Below, in pieces: positions 1 through 8,122 of a stretch of 64,000 nt of DNA. The notes below the pieces were generated by a model. The model ran no database searches and was not told the DNA's origin. It worked only from the letters and a program-made list of their open reading frames with translations. Positions within the stretch are counted from its first letter, which is position 1. Each line of letters opens with the position of its first letter. This DNA is from Collinsella aerofaciens (lineage in GTDB: Bacteria; Actinomycetota; Coriobacteriia; Coriobacteriales; Coriobacteriaceae). Made by a program: the position numbers and the translations under genes. The stretch lies in contig NZ_SPFO01000007.1 of the NCBI RefSeq assembly GCF_005845035.1, positions 61,919-125,918 of the forward strand. The letters are read 5' to 3'.

Positions 1-142
1 GCCGTTTGTTTCCAGACTGTGTATCCCCGTGTCGAAGGAGCCGTCTCGCGCGCACGCCATGTTGTCAATGGGTTACAGTATGAACGGCGGCTATGTTTCC
101 GCCAACGCACGAGAGGGTCGTCAACAAGGAGGATGCACGACG

Positions 143-859
143 ATGCAGCGTGCCAAACAGATATCGGAGTCCATCGAACTGGGCATTATCCTGGCGCTCG
201 CCGGCGGCTTTATGGATGTGTATTCGTACATTGGGCGCGACCATGTTTTCGCTAACGCGCAGACGGGCAACATCTTGCTGGTGGGCGTGAGCATCTCGGA
301 GGGCAATTGGGCACTTGCGGGGCGCTACTTCTTCCCTGTGGTGTCGTTTGCCGTGGGCATTATGCTTGCCGATCTGGTACACGAGCGGTTTGGCAGCGTG
401 ATCCACTGGCGTCAGGTGACGGTGTTCTTTGAAGCCGTCATCTTGCTGGGCGTGAGCTTTATCCCCGGTGGCGGTTACAACCTGCTCGCCAACTGCCTCA
501 CTTCGTTTGCCTGCGGCATGCAGGTCGAGAGCTTCCGCAAGATCCACGGTCACGGCATCGCTACGACCATGTGCATCGGCAACTTGCGCAACGCGCTGCA
601 AAACGTGGACGATTACATCATCACCCACAGGCGCGGCTTTTTGGAAAACGGCCTGCTGTACTTTGGCGTGATCTTTACCTTTGTGTTTGGCGCCGTGTTG
701 GGCAACTGGTGTATTGAGCGCATGGGCCTGCACGCCATCGTCGTGGCGAGCTTGCTGCTGTTTGTCGCGTTTGCCATCATGTTCATCGACCGCGAGCGCG
801 ACTTGCGCTTACGCTGGAAGGTTGCGGCCGAGGCTTGGAAAGAGGGCTGCCGAAAGTAA
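143..859 (+). CDS. DUF1275 (YoaK-type) membrane protein
   Basis: Predicted 238-residue integral membrane protein with about six hydrophobic segments. The N-terminal GGFMDVYSYI and QTGNILLVG blocks match the conserved start of the DUF1275/YoaK family, whose molecular function is not established. The start at 143 is chosen because AAGGAGG lies at 126-132, ten bases upstream; the in-frame ATG at 29 has no such site. It is followed by its own terminator, so it appears to be transcribed alone. Confidence 0.8.
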   Translation: MQRAKQISESIELGIILALAGGFMDVYSYIGRDHVFANAQTGNILLVGVSISEGNWALAGRYFFPVVSFAVGIMLADLVHERFGSVIHWRQVTVFFEAVILLGVSFIPGGGYNLLANCLTSFACGMQVESFRKIHGHGIATTMCIGNLRNALQNVDDYIITHRRGFLENGLLYFGVIFTFVFGAVLGNWCIERMGLHAIVVASLLLFVAFAIMFIDRERDLRLRWKVAAEAWKEGCRK

Positions 860-865
860 CCGAAT

Positions 866-902
866 GCGGCAAAGGGGCTGTCCCTTTGCCGCTTTATTTT
901 TC
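866..902 (+). terminator. Rho-independent terminator
   Basis: An 11-bp perfect stem (GCGGCAAAGGG at 866-876, its complement at 882-892) with a 5-base loop is followed by TTTATTTTT. It ends the DUF1275 transcript. Confidence 0.85.
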
Positions 903-914
903 ATCATCTGTTGA

Positions 915-965
915 AACGCTTTAACAATTTTGACGTTCTCACGTGCTTTTCGTTTCAAAAGCGTT
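915..965 (+). promoter_or_regulatory. possible operator upstream of alcohol dehydrogenase
   Basis: Two 8-bp inverted half-sites, AACGCTTT (915-922) and AAAGCGTT (958-965), flank about 35 bases in the leader of the next gene. A -35-like TTTCAA with TATAGC 18 bases later overlaps the second half-site. The arrangement would suit repression, but no regulator is identified. Confidence 0.3.
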
Positions 966-1024
966 AGGATGGGACTTATAGCGTGGGGCGTAATGGGCGC
1001 CCCGCACACGATGGGAGGCTATCA

Positions 1025-2191
1025 ATGGCTAATCGTTTCGTTCTCAATACCATCTCTTATCATGGTTCCGGCGCCATCAAGGAGATTCCCGGCGAGCTCC
1101 AGCGTCGCGGCTACAAGAAGATCTTCGTCTGCTCCGACCCCGATCTGGTCAAGTTTGGCGTTACCGCTAAGGTGACCGACGAGCTCGACGCCGCCGGCAT
1201 CGCTTGGAGCCTCTACTCCGAGATTAAGCCCAACCCCACCATCCAGAACGTCAAGGACGGCGTCGAGGCCTTCAAGGCCGCCGAGGCTGACGCTATCGTG
1301 ACCATCGGTGGCGGTTCCTCCATGGACACCGCCAAGGCTATCGGCATCATCATCAACAACCCCGAGTTCGCCGATGTCCGCAGCCTCGAGGGCGTTGCTC
1401 CCACTAAGAACCACGCCGTGTTCACCATCGCCGTGCCGACGACCGCCGGTACCGCTGCCGAGGTGACCATCAACTACGTCATCACCGACCCCGAGAAGGT
1501 CCGTAAGTTCGTGTGCGTCGACACCAACGACGCCCCCGAGGTCGCCGTCGTCGATCCTGACATGATGGCTTCCATGCCCGCCGGCCTGACCGCCTCCACC
1601 GGCATGGACGCTCTGACCCACGCCATCGAGGGCTATACCACCAAGGGCGCTTGGGAGCTCTCCGACATGTTCCACTTTGAGGCTATTAAGCTGATCAGCG
1701 AGAACCTGCGCGACTCTGTCGCCGAGGCCAAGTCCGGTCAGCCCGGCTCCGGCCGTGAGGGCATGGCCCTTGGCCAGTATGTCGCCGGCATGGGCTTCTC
1801 CAATGTCGGCCTGGGTATCGACCACGCCATGGCTCACACCCTGTCCGCTCACTACGACACCCCGCACGGCGTCGCCTGCGCCATGCTGCTGCCGATTGCC
1901 ATGGAGTTCAACAAGCCGGTTTGCGCCGAGCGTCTGGCCAAGGTTGCCGTCGCCATGGGTGTTGACACCACGGGCATGAGCACCGACGAGGCTGCCGACG
2001 CCGCTATCGCCGCCGTCAAGCAGCTTTCCGCCGACGTGAATATCCCGCACGTCTGCGAGGCCATGAAGGCTGACGAGATCGAGGTCCTGGCCAAGGACGC
2101 CATGGCCGACGCTTGCTTCCCGGGTAACCCGCGCGAGGCAACGCTCGACGACGTCATCGAGCTCTTCAAGAAGATCTGCCCGGCTGCTTAG
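1025..2191 (+). CDS. fucO: lactaldehyde reductase-like iron-dependent alcohol dehydrogenase
   Basis: 388-residue group III (iron-containing) alcohol dehydrogenase. It is closely similar along its whole length to FucO, the NAD-dependent lactaldehyde/1,2-propanediol oxidoreductase of fucose and rhamnose fermentation, including the start MANR, GGGSSMDTAK (95-104) and TAGTAAEVTINYVITD. The four expected metal ligands are present: D195 and H199 in GMDALTHAIEGY, and H267 and H281 in DHAMAH and TPHGVA. The start at 1025 follows GGGAGG (1013-1018) by six bases. No fucose or rhamnose genes adjoin it, so a broader role in reducing fermentation aldehydes is equally possible. It is monocistronic, with a strong terminator downstream. 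Confidence 0.88.
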   Translation: MANRFVLNTISYHGSGAIKEIPGELQRRGYKKIFVCSDPDLVKFGVTAKVTDELDAAGIAWSLYSEIKPNPTIQNVKDGVEAFKAAEADAIVTIGGGSSMDTAKAIGIIINNPEFADVRSLEGVAPTKNHAVFTIAVPTTAGTAAEVTINYVITDPEKVRKFVCVDTNDAPEVAVVDPDMMASMPAGLTASTGMDALTHAIEGYTTKGAWELSDMFHFEAIKLISENLRDSVAEAKSGQPGSGREGMALGQYVAGMGFSNVGLGIDHAMAHTLSAHYDTPHGVACAMLLPIAMEFNKPVCAERLAKVAVAMGVDTTGMSTDEAADAAIAAVKQLSADVNIPHVCEAMKADEIEVLAKDAMADACFPGNPREATLDDVIELFKKICPAA

Positions 2192-2244
2192 CCCAGTTTG
2201 GTGGTCCCTCGCCCGTAGGCGTATGGTCTATTGACTTGCCGCTG

Positions 2245-2276
2245 GCCCCGCCGCGCTACGCGCGGCGGGGCTTTTT
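2245..2276 (+). terminator. Rho-independent terminator
   Basis: A 12-bp perfect GC stem (2245-2256 with 2260-2271), three-base loop TAC, then TTTTT. It ends the fucO-like transcript. Confidence 0.9.
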
Positions 2277-2351
2277 GTGCTGCGTCGATGCCCCGAGACG
2301 GGCAAAACCAAGGCATACTGTCCGCTGCGGATAGGTGGTGCACTTCCCAGC

Positions 2352-2585
2352 GTGCATTTTTGGGAGTATTCAGCAAGCTCTTAAAAATGCATAACGTTTT
2401 GAATGGCCCGTAGTGGCCCGCAGGCGCCCATCGACAGCCATTGTGGGCGGGCTATCGATGAGTGGAGGGGGTTGTTACTGAGTTTCTGCTTTGCGACGAC
2501 CTGCAACACTGCTGTAACCACGTCGTTTTGTCGTTCGCGATGGGGTCGTTGGGACCCACGGTGCTGAATACTCCGTTTTTTGCAC
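2352..2585. repeat. ~234-bp inverted-repeat-bounded intergenic element
   Basis: The ends are imperfect inverted repeats: GGAGTATTCAGCA (2363-2375) is perfectly complementary to 2562-2574, and GTGCA at the outer left matches TGCAC at the outer right across a diverged A/T run. The left end also contains a local 9-bp dyad (TGCATTTTT 2353-2361, complement 2383-2391). No convincing coding frame lies inside. The remaining part of the 604-bp gap (2586-2795) shows nothing recognisable except the ribosome binding site of the next gene. Length and architecture resemble the element at 42680-42908. Confidence 0.5.
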
Positions 2586-2795
2586 GGCCGAAGGTGGGGT
2601 ACCCTGAGACGAAGCAAAAAGATTCCTCATTTCTATGCAAATACCGATAGGATTTATACAAGATTGGGATTGTAAGCCGTGCGCGTGCGCAAAATCGGCG
2701 CGAGGACGTCTAGAGGTGGCTCGGCTCCCAGAGCCTTGCGCGTGCAGAACGGTTAAAATCGGGATTCGGTCTTATTTTTGCTTGGAAGGATGCAC

Positions 2796-3839
2796 ATGGC
2801 TTCTGTAATCGATGCTTCTCTAGAGGAGACGCTCTCCTATATCGCGGGACAGCTTAAGACGCTGACTTCTATTGCCTCGCCTACGGGCTATACTCGTGCG
2901 GCCACTGATTATCTGATGGAGACCCTGCGCGATATGGGCTTTGGCCCCGAGCGTTCCAATAAGGGCAACGTGCTGGTTGAGCTTGGCGGCGAGGGTGAGC
3001 CGCTGGTGTTGGCCAGCCATGTCGATACCCTGGGCGCCATGGTGCGCTCCATTAAGGACAATGGTCGCCTGCGCCCCACGACCCTCGGCGGGCATCAGTG
3101 GTCTACGGCCGATGGCGAGAACTGCACCGTTTACACGCGCGATGGCAATGTCTACACGGGTGTGGTTCTCAATACCGAGCCTTCGGCGCATGTGGCCGAT
3201 GAGCCGGTCAAGACCATCGAGAAGAACATGGAAATCCTGCTCGACGAGAACGTTGACAGCAAGGACGATGTGCTCGAGCTGGGTATTCAAACCGGCGACA
3301 TCATCGCTATGGATCCGCGCACCACGGTGACGGAGAGCGGCTACATCAAGAGTCGCTTCCTTGACGACAAGCTGTCCGCGTCGATTCTGCTGGGTTTGGC
3401 CCGCGCCGTCGCCGAAGGCGAGGTGACGCTTTCGCGCAAGGTTTCGTTGCTCTTTACGGTGTACGAGGAGGTCGGCCACGGCGGTGCCTTTGTGCCGGCC
3501 GACACGCGCGAGATGATCAGCGTGGACATGGGCTGCGTGGGCGACGACCTGGGCTGCACCGAGCGCATGGTTTCGATTTGCGCCAAGGATTCGGGCGGTC
3601 CGTACAACTACGACCTGGTAACCACGCTGTCCAACATCGCGCGCGAGCTGGAGCTCGATTACGCCATCGATGTGTACCCGCACTATGGCTCCGACGTCGA
3701 GGCCACGCTCTCGGCCGGCTACGACATTCGCCATGGTCTGATCGGCCCCGGCGTGTACGCGAGCCACAACTACGAGCGCAGCCACATCGACGGCGTGCGC
3801 AATACCTACGAGCTGGTTCGCGCCTACGTCCAGCGCTAA
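2796..3839 (+). CDS. M42-family metallo-aminopeptidase
   Basis: 347-residue cytosolic peptidase of the M42 (glutamyl aminopeptidase/tetrahedral TET) family, which uses two zinc or cobalt ions to trim peptides. Visible ligands and catalytic residues are H75 and D77 in LASHVDTLG, D in SRFLDDKLSAS, the EE pair in FTVYEEVGHGG, D in ISVDMGC and the late H in ASHNYERSH. Family length is normal. ATG 2796 is preferred over 2790 because GGAAGG (2784-2789) is six bases upstream. It is convergent with mnmA across a long palindrome. Confidence 0.88.
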   Translation: MASVIDASLEETLSYIAGQLKTLTSIASPTGYTRAATDYLMETLRDMGFGPERSNKGNVLVELGGEGEPLVLASHVDTLGAMVRSIKDNGRLRPTTLGGHQWSTADGENCTVYTRDGNVYTGVVLNTEPSAHVADEPVKTIEKNMEILLDENVDSKDDVLELGIQTGDIIAMDPRTTVTESGYIKSRFLDDKLSASILLGLARAVAEGEVTLSRKVSLLFTVYEEVGHGGAFVPADTREMISVDMGCVGDDLGCTERMVSICAKDSGGPYNYDLVTTLSNIARELELDYAIDVYPHYGSDVEATLSAGYDIRHGLIGPGVYASHNYERSHIDGVRNTYELVRAYVQR

Positions 3840-3891
3840 CGATGTAGCGACCTCGGCTGACACAGCAGTGCCGACCGAGGCCGTCCTCTCT

Positions 3892-3960
3892 AAGTTGCGG
3901 TGAAATAGGGACTGTTTAGCGGCCTGAAACGCTTAAACAGTCCCTATTTCACCGCAACTT
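3892..3960. repeat. long perfect palindrome between convergent genes
   Basis: Arms 3892-3918 and 3934-3960 are perfectly complementary over 27 bases with a 15-base centre. The core reads TTGCGGTGAAATAGGGACTG. There is no T-tract on either side, so it is not a classic terminator, though it sits where a bidirectional one would be expected, between the M42 peptidase and mnmA. The same core (TTGCGGTGRAATAG) flanks the IS element at 15022-16321, showing a repeated family. Confidence 0.85.
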
Positions 3961-3975
3961 ATGAAGGAGATGGGA

Positions 3976-5076
3976 CTACTTGATAGCTGCCGTAACGGTG
4001 CCGCCGCCCAGGACGATGTCGCCGCGATAGACGACGACGGCTTGGCCGGGGGCGATGGCTCGTTGCGGCTTGTCAAAGGTCAAGAGCATCTGCCCGTTTG
4101 CGCCGCGCGTGAGCACTGCCGCCTGGTCTTTCTGACGGTAGCGGTACTTGGCACCTACGCGAATGCCGCCGGCGTCGAGCTCCGCCTCCATGTGTGCGTC
4201 CGGCGCGCTCCAGATCCACTCATCGGCCGTGAGGGCAGCGGCGGTCAGGTCCTCGGCCTCGCCCAAATGCACGGTGTTGCTGGCGGCATCGACGCCCGTC
4301 ACATACACGGGATGCGCCATCGCGACGCCCAGGCCCTTGCGCTGGCCGATGGTGTAGCGCAGCGCGCCGCTGTGGCGCCCGACCACGCTGCCGTCGCGCC
4401 ACACAATGTCGCCCGGTGCAGCGGGATGTCCGCAGCGGCGCTCGATATAGCCCGCGTAGTCACCGTCTGGAATAAAACAGATGTCCTCGCTTTCGGCCTT
4501 CTGGGCGTTGGTAAAGCCCTGCTCGGCGGCTATGCGGCGCACGTCGCGCTCTTTGTCCAGGCCTGCCAGCGGAAAGATCGTGTGCGCCAGGCGCTCCTGC
4601 GTAAGCGAATACAAAAAGTAGCTTTGGTCCTTTTTGGGATCTTCGCCGCGATGTAGCTGCCAGGTGCCGTCTGCCGCCTGGTCTGTTTTGGCGTAATGTC
4701 CCGTGGCGATGTAGTCGCAGCCCATGTCCAGCGCCGCATCGAGCAGCGCGCCAAACTTAATGTGGCGGTTGCAGATAATGCACGGATTGGGCGTCAGCCC
4801 CTCCTGGTAGGCCTTCACAAAGCGCTCGATAACGTTGCGGTCGAACGTCTGCTGCAGGTCGAGCACATGGTGGGGTATCCCCAGGCGCTCGGCGACGGCC
4901 TTTGCATCGGCGATGTCGCGGTCGACCTTACTCATGCCCGTGATGGGATCGGGCGCGGGACAGGTGAGGCGCATGGTGGCGCCGACGCATTCGTGGCCCT
5001 GGCTTTTGAGCAGGTACGCGGTCACGCTGGAATCGACGCCGCCGCTCATGGCGACGAGCACGCGCTTGTTGTGCAT
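3976..5076 (-). CDS. mnmA: tRNA-uridine 2-sulfurtransferase MnmA
   Basis: 366-residue enzyme that adenylates and thiolates U34 of Lys, Glu and Gln tRNAs to give s2U, using sulfur relayed from a cysteine desulfurase. The PP-loop SGGVDSS is at 11-17. The catalytic cysteines are visible: Cys99 in NPCIIC and Cys200 in SEDICFIPDG. GHYAK and the C-terminal beta-barrel region are also present. Length is normal for the family. It is preceded by AAGGAG in the leader. It lies downstream of cysK in the same direction but is separated from it by a terminator, so it probably has its own promoter. Confidence 0.95.
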   Translation of the reverse strand: MHNKRVLVAMSGGVDSSVTAYLLKSQGHECVGATMRLTCPAPDPITGMSKVDRDIADAKAVAERLGIPHHVLDLQQTFDRNVIERFVKAYQEGLTPNPCIICNRHIKFGALLDAALDMGCDYIATGHYAKTDQAADGTWQLHRGEDPKKDQSYFLYSLTQERLAHTIFPLAGLDKERDVRRIAAEQGFTNAQKAESEDICFIPDGDYAGYIERRCGHPAAPGDIVWRDGSVVGRHSGALRYTIGQRKGLGVAMAHPVYVTGVDAASNTVHLGEAEDLTAAALTADEWIWSAPDAHMEAELDAGGIRVGAKYRYRQKDQAAVLTRGANGQMLLTFDKPQRAIAPGQAVVVYRGDIVLGGGTVTAAIK

Positions 5077-5104
5077 GGGGAGGTTCTCCTTGGTGGCATG
5101 TGGC

Positions 5105-5144
5105 CAAAAAAGAAAAGCGGCGCGGGAGGCTGGTTCCGCGCCGC
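5105..5144 (-). terminator. Rho-independent terminator of cysK
   Basis: On the minus strand a 9-bp GCGGCGCGG stem (5136-5144 with 5117-5125) is followed by a T-rich tract (5105-5116). It separates cysK from mnmA. Confidence 0.85.
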
Positions 5145-5257
5145 AGACATTGTAGCAAGTTCGGACGTTTCGTGGGACACCCTGTTGGGATGAGCCCAGG
5201 CTGCCAGAAGAGAGGGGAGACCGGCGTGCCTTGGACTCGTTCTAAGAACGAGAAGCT

Positions 5258-6196
5258 CTAGTCCTGGAACAGTGCCGTGGACAGGTAGCGCTCGCCCGTG
5301 TCGGCAAGCAGGGCCACGATGGTCTTGCCCTCGTTCTCGGGGCGCTTGGCCAGCTGCAGCGCGGCCCACACGGCGGCACCGGACGAAATGCCCACGAGCA
5401 CGCCCTCCTTGTGGCCCACGGCGCGGCCGGTGGCAAAGGCGTCGTCGTTCTCGACGGGGATGATCTCGTCGTAGACCTGGGTGTCGAGGACGTCGGGCAC
5501 AAAGCCGGCGCCGATGCCCTGGATCTTGTGTGGGCCGGCCTGGCCCTTGGAGAGCACCGGGGAGGTGGCGGGCTCGACGGCGACGACCTTAATCTCGGGG
5601 TTCTGCTCCTTGAGGAACTCGCCCACGCCGGTCACGGTACCACCGGTGCCAACGCCGGCGACGAAGATGTCGACCTGGCCGTCGGTGTCGTCCCAGATCT
5701 CGGGGCCGGTCGTGGCCTTGTGAATGGCGGGGTTGGCGGGGTTCACAAACTGGCCGGCGATGATGCTGTTGGGAGTTTCCTTCTGCAACTCCTCGGCCTT
5801 GGCGATAGCGCCTTTCATGCCCTTGGAGCCGTCGGTGAGCACGAGCTGCGCACCGTATGCCTGCATCAGCTTGCGGCGCTCGACGGACATGGTCTCGGGC
5901 ATGGTGATGATCACCTTGTAGCCGCGGGCGGCGGCCACAGAGGCGATGCCGACGCCGGTGTTGCCGCTCGTGGGCTCGATGATGGTGTAGTCGCCGCCGC
6001 GCACGAGCTTGCCTGCCTTCTCGGCCTCGTCAATCATGTTCTTGGCGACGCGGTCTTTAACGGATCCGGCGGGGTTGAAGTATTCCAGTTTGACGAGCAC
6101 GCGAGCCTTGAGGTCCTCGTCGGCCTCAAAGTGGGTGAGCTCCAGAAGCGGGGTGTGGCCGATAAGCTGATCGATGGACGTGTAAACCTTGCTCAT
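5258..6196 (-). CDS. cysK: cysteine synthase A
   Basis: 312-residue O-acetylserine sulfhydrylase, a pyridoxal-phosphate enzyme making cysteine from O-acetylserine and sulfide. The PLP lysine is K47 in NPAGSVKDR. The substrate loop PTSGNTG, the phosphate-binding GTGGTVTG and the C-terminal ISSGAA are all in place. Length is standard. It is transcribed divergently from an Rrf2 regulator that carries four cysteines, a layout typical of CymR/IscR-like control of cysteine synthesis. A strong sigma-70-like promoter sits at 6304-6332. Confidence 0.95.
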   Translation of the reverse strand: MSKVYTSIDQLIGHTPLLELTHFEADEDLKARVLVKLEYFNPAGSVKDRVAKNMIDEAEKAGKLVRGGDYTIIEPTSGNTGVGIASVAAARGYKVIITMPETMSVERRKLMQAYGAQLVLTDGSKGMKGAIAKAEELQKETPNSIIAGQFVNPANPAIHKATTGPEIWDDTDGQVDIFVAGVGTGGTVTGVGEFLKEQNPEIKVVAVEPATSPVLSKGQAGPHKIQGIGAGFVPDVLDTQVYDEIIPVENDDAFATGRAVGHKEGVLVGISSGAAVWAALQLAKRPENEGKTIVALLADTGERYLSTALFQD

Positions 6197-6268
6197 GGTG
6201 AACCTCCAAAGTGTTCAAGTTGCTGGTTGCCGTGTGGTTTTACGGCGTGTCTAGCAGCTAAACCCATA

Positions 6269-6281
6269 AACCTTATAGGTT
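6269..6281. promoter_or_regulatory. palindrome in the cysK leader, candidate operator
   Basis: AACCTTATAGGTT is a dyad with 5-bp arms and a 3-base centre. It lies just downstream of the predicted cysK transcription start, a good position for repression by the divergent Rrf2 protein. Binding is inferred only. Confidence 0.4.
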
Positions 6282-6303
6282 GTTCGTTCAGCTGTTGGCA
6301 AGC

Positions 6304-6332
6304 ATAGTAGACACTAAAGCCTAGTAATGCAA
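6304..6332 (-). promoter_or_regulatory. cysK promoter
   Basis: Read on the minus strand: TTGCAT (6332-6327), a spacer of exactly 17, then TACTAT (6309-6304). This is a good match to the sigma-70/SigA consensus and would start transcription about 100 bases before cysK. Confidence 0.65.
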
Positions 6333-6449
6333 TAGGAAATAGAAGATTATTACGAGTCGATTAACCATCTTGACCGGAACGGGTATTTCCAAAGCCAATT
6401 TTTCGGCTAGAATTTCAACGGACTAAAAGACCGAAAGGCAGCACTATAT

Positions 6450-6878
6450 ATGTTGGTTTCCACTAAGGGCAGGTACGCCCTGCGCGTTATGGTCGATCTG
6501 GCCGAGCACCAGGCGGCCGGTCGTATCCCGCTCAAAGAGATCGCGGCGCGTCAGGGTATTTCGGAGAAGTACCTCGAGAATATTCTGGCTACGCTCGTGC
6601 GCGCCAATATGCTCTCGGGCATGCGCGGCAAGGGCGGCGGCTATGTGCTCACGCGCCCGCCCGAGCAGTACACGGTGGGCGAGATCCTGCGCCTGACCGA
6701 GGGCAGCCTGGCGCCGGTCGCCTGCCTGGATGGCGACTGCAAGGGCTGCTCGCGTTCGGATGAGTGCCCCACGCTCGACGTGTGGAAAAACTTGGACAAG
6801 CTCATCAACGACTACCTCGACGGTGTGACGCTCGACCAACTTGTCGCTCACAACGAGGGCTACGACTACGTGATCTAG
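6450..6878 (+). CDS. Rrf2-family transcriptional regulator
   Basis: 142-residue winged-helix regulator. Residues 1-65 (GRYALRVMVDLAEH, GISEKYLENILATL, RGKGGGYVLTRP) are the Rrf2 DNA-binding domain. Cys92, 97, 100 and 106 in the CLDGDCKGCSRSDEC stretch could ligate an Fe-S cluster as in IscR, or sense redox state. It is divergent from cysK, so control of cysteine supply (CymR-like) or of Fe-S status is likely. A -10-like TAGAAT lies at 6408-6413 and a GGAA-N7-TTCC dyad lies just upstream of it. No isc or suf genes adjoin. Confidence 0.88.
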   Translation: MLVSTKGRYALRVMVDLAEHQAAGRIPLKEIAARQGISEKYLENILATLVRANMLSGMRGKGGGYVLTRPPEQYTVGEILRLTEGSLAPVACLDGDCKGCSRSDECPTLDVWKNLDKLINDYLDGVTLDQLVAHNEGYDYVI

Positions 6879-6944
6879 CCCCACCTGCCGCGTGGGGACA
6901 GGGTGGAAATGGAAGAATTTCTGACCCTCTGAGACTGGACAAAG

Positions 6945-6975
6945 AAGGCCGTCCATTTTTGCGATGGGCGGCCTT
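6945..6975. terminator. bidirectional terminator
   Basis: AAGGCCGTCCA (6945-6955) pairs with 6965-6975 with one wobble. T-rich sequence flanks both sides. It lies between the convergent Rrf2 and holin-like genes. Confidence 0.8.
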
Positions 6976-7012
6976 TGCTTTGTGTTTCTGTGACTCCTGA
7001 CGACGGATTGTT

Positions 7013-7378
7013 TTAATCGTTGGCGACGCCGTCGAGGATGCTGCGCATGATGGACACCAGGATGCTGCCCATAAAGGCCGAGCCAAAGCTGGCGATAGAA
7101 ATGCCGGCGCCTAGGAGATTAACCGACAGGTAGCTGGCAAGCTCGAGCATAAAGCTGTTGACCACGAGCTGGAAAATGCCCAGCGTAATAATGGTGAGCG
7201 GCAGCGAAATGACCGTGAGGAACGGCTTTACGAGCGAGTCGACGATGTTGAGGAACAGCCCCACAAAGGCAAAGCAGACCCAGGCTTCGGCAAAACCGAA
7301 GGGTTGGATGCCGGGGACGAGGAACGTGGCGATTGCGATGGCGATCGAGGTGAAGAGCCAGTTAAGCATAAAGCGCAT
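7013..7378 (-). CDS. phage holin family (YvlD-like) four-TM membrane protein
   Basis: 121-residue, very hydrophobic protein with four predicted membrane helices. The IVDSLVKPFL and LPLTIITLGIF blocks are typical of the superfamily IV holin-like/YvlD family (PF04020), common in Gram-positive chromosomes outside prophage. No phage genes are nearby, so a housekeeping membrane role is more likely than lysis. The start at 7378 is chosen because AAAGGGATC precedes it; the upstream in-frame ATG gives a polar extension that does not fit the family. Confidence 0.8.
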   Translation of the reverse strand: MRFMLNWLFTSIAIAIATFLVPGIQPFGFAEAWVCFAFVGLFLNIVDSLVKPFLTVISLPLTIITLGIFQLVVNSFMLELASYLSVNLLGAGISIASFGSAFMGSILVSIMRSILDGVAND

Positions 7379-7649
7379 GGTGTGATCCCTTTCTGCGCAG
7401 ACAGTGTGTCGCTTTGTTTGGACGCCCATTGTCGCAAATATTCGTGGAGCTTACGTGCGCATTTAGTTTCAAAACGGCGTTCGTCCTGAAAAACGCGCCG
7501 CTGGCAGAGAGTCTTGTCGCTTTAGTTTGGTGGTGTGCTACACTGCTACGGGCAAATGCCCCATGCATTGTTTTATTGCATAGAACGGGCGAACGATGCC
7601 CGATGTCAGTATCAACTTCGATGCCTTTTGGCGGGTTTGGCGGTGATCG

Positions 7650-7949
7650 ATGAATATCGAGAACATGTTTGACAAGCCTGATGTCAAGCAGCTGGTCCAC
7701 GCATTTAGTCTTTTGGACGACGAGAAGGATATTCAAGCGTTTTTGACCGATATCTGCACGCCGCGCGAGATTTGCGATCTTTCGCAGCGCCTGCAGGTCG
7801 CGCGTTATTTGGATGAGGGCGAGCCCTATGTTGAGGTTCAGGCCCGCACCGGTGCTTCGTCCACCACGGTGAGCCGCGTGTCCAAGGCGCTCAACGGCGA
7901 GTACGGCGGCTATCGTAAGATCCTCATCAAGCTGGAGGATGGCGAGTAG
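7650..7949 (+). CDS. YerC/YecD family TrpR-related protein
   Basis: 99-residue small DNA-binding protein of the TrpR-like helix-turn-helix superfamily. ICDLSQRLQVARYLDEG followed by the recognition-helix region TGASSTTVSRVSKAL matches the YerC/YecD group, whose regulon is poorly known. No tryptophan genes are visible nearby. It is monocistronic: a good terminator follows 27 bases after the stop. Confidence 0.88.
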   Translation: MNIENMFDKPDVKQLVHAFSLLDDEKDIQAFLTDICTPREICDLSQRLQVARYLDEGEPYVEVQARTGASSTTVSRVSKALNGEYGGYRKILIKLEDGE

Positions 7950-7975
7950 GCCAACGGCAAAAACGAATTGCACAG

Positions 7976-8002
7976 AACCGTCCCTTCGGGGGCGGTTTTT
8001 TT
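7976..8002 (+). terminator. Rho-independent terminator
   Basis: A 9-bp stem (7976-7984 with 7989-7997, one G-U) closed by a TTCG tetraloop, followed by a run of T to 8002. Confidence 0.9.
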
Positions 8003-8040
8003 GGTGCAAAGGGGTCAGGTCTGTCCCCGATGCACCAAAA
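7999..8040. repeat. hairpin repeat overlapping the terminator
   Basis: TTTTGGTGCA (7999-8008) is perfectly complementary to 8031-8040. Inside it GGGG and CCCC form a second stem around TCAGGTCTGT. It begins in the T-tract of the preceding terminator, so the two structures share bases. Confidence 0.6.
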
Positions 8041-8122
8041 GATGTTGGTGTGGGGCCATGTTGTCCGCGTGGGCGGGTAGGATGGATACATTGATTATTG
8101 CGAACAGTTTGAGTGGAGGATC

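Noticed and set aside
1025..2191. Part of a fucose or rhamnose operon
   Set aside because: No kinase, aldolase or isomerase adjoins; the gene has its own terminator.
7013..7378. Prophage remnant because of holin family name
   Set aside because: No other phage gene is near, and this family is common as a chromosomal membrane protein.
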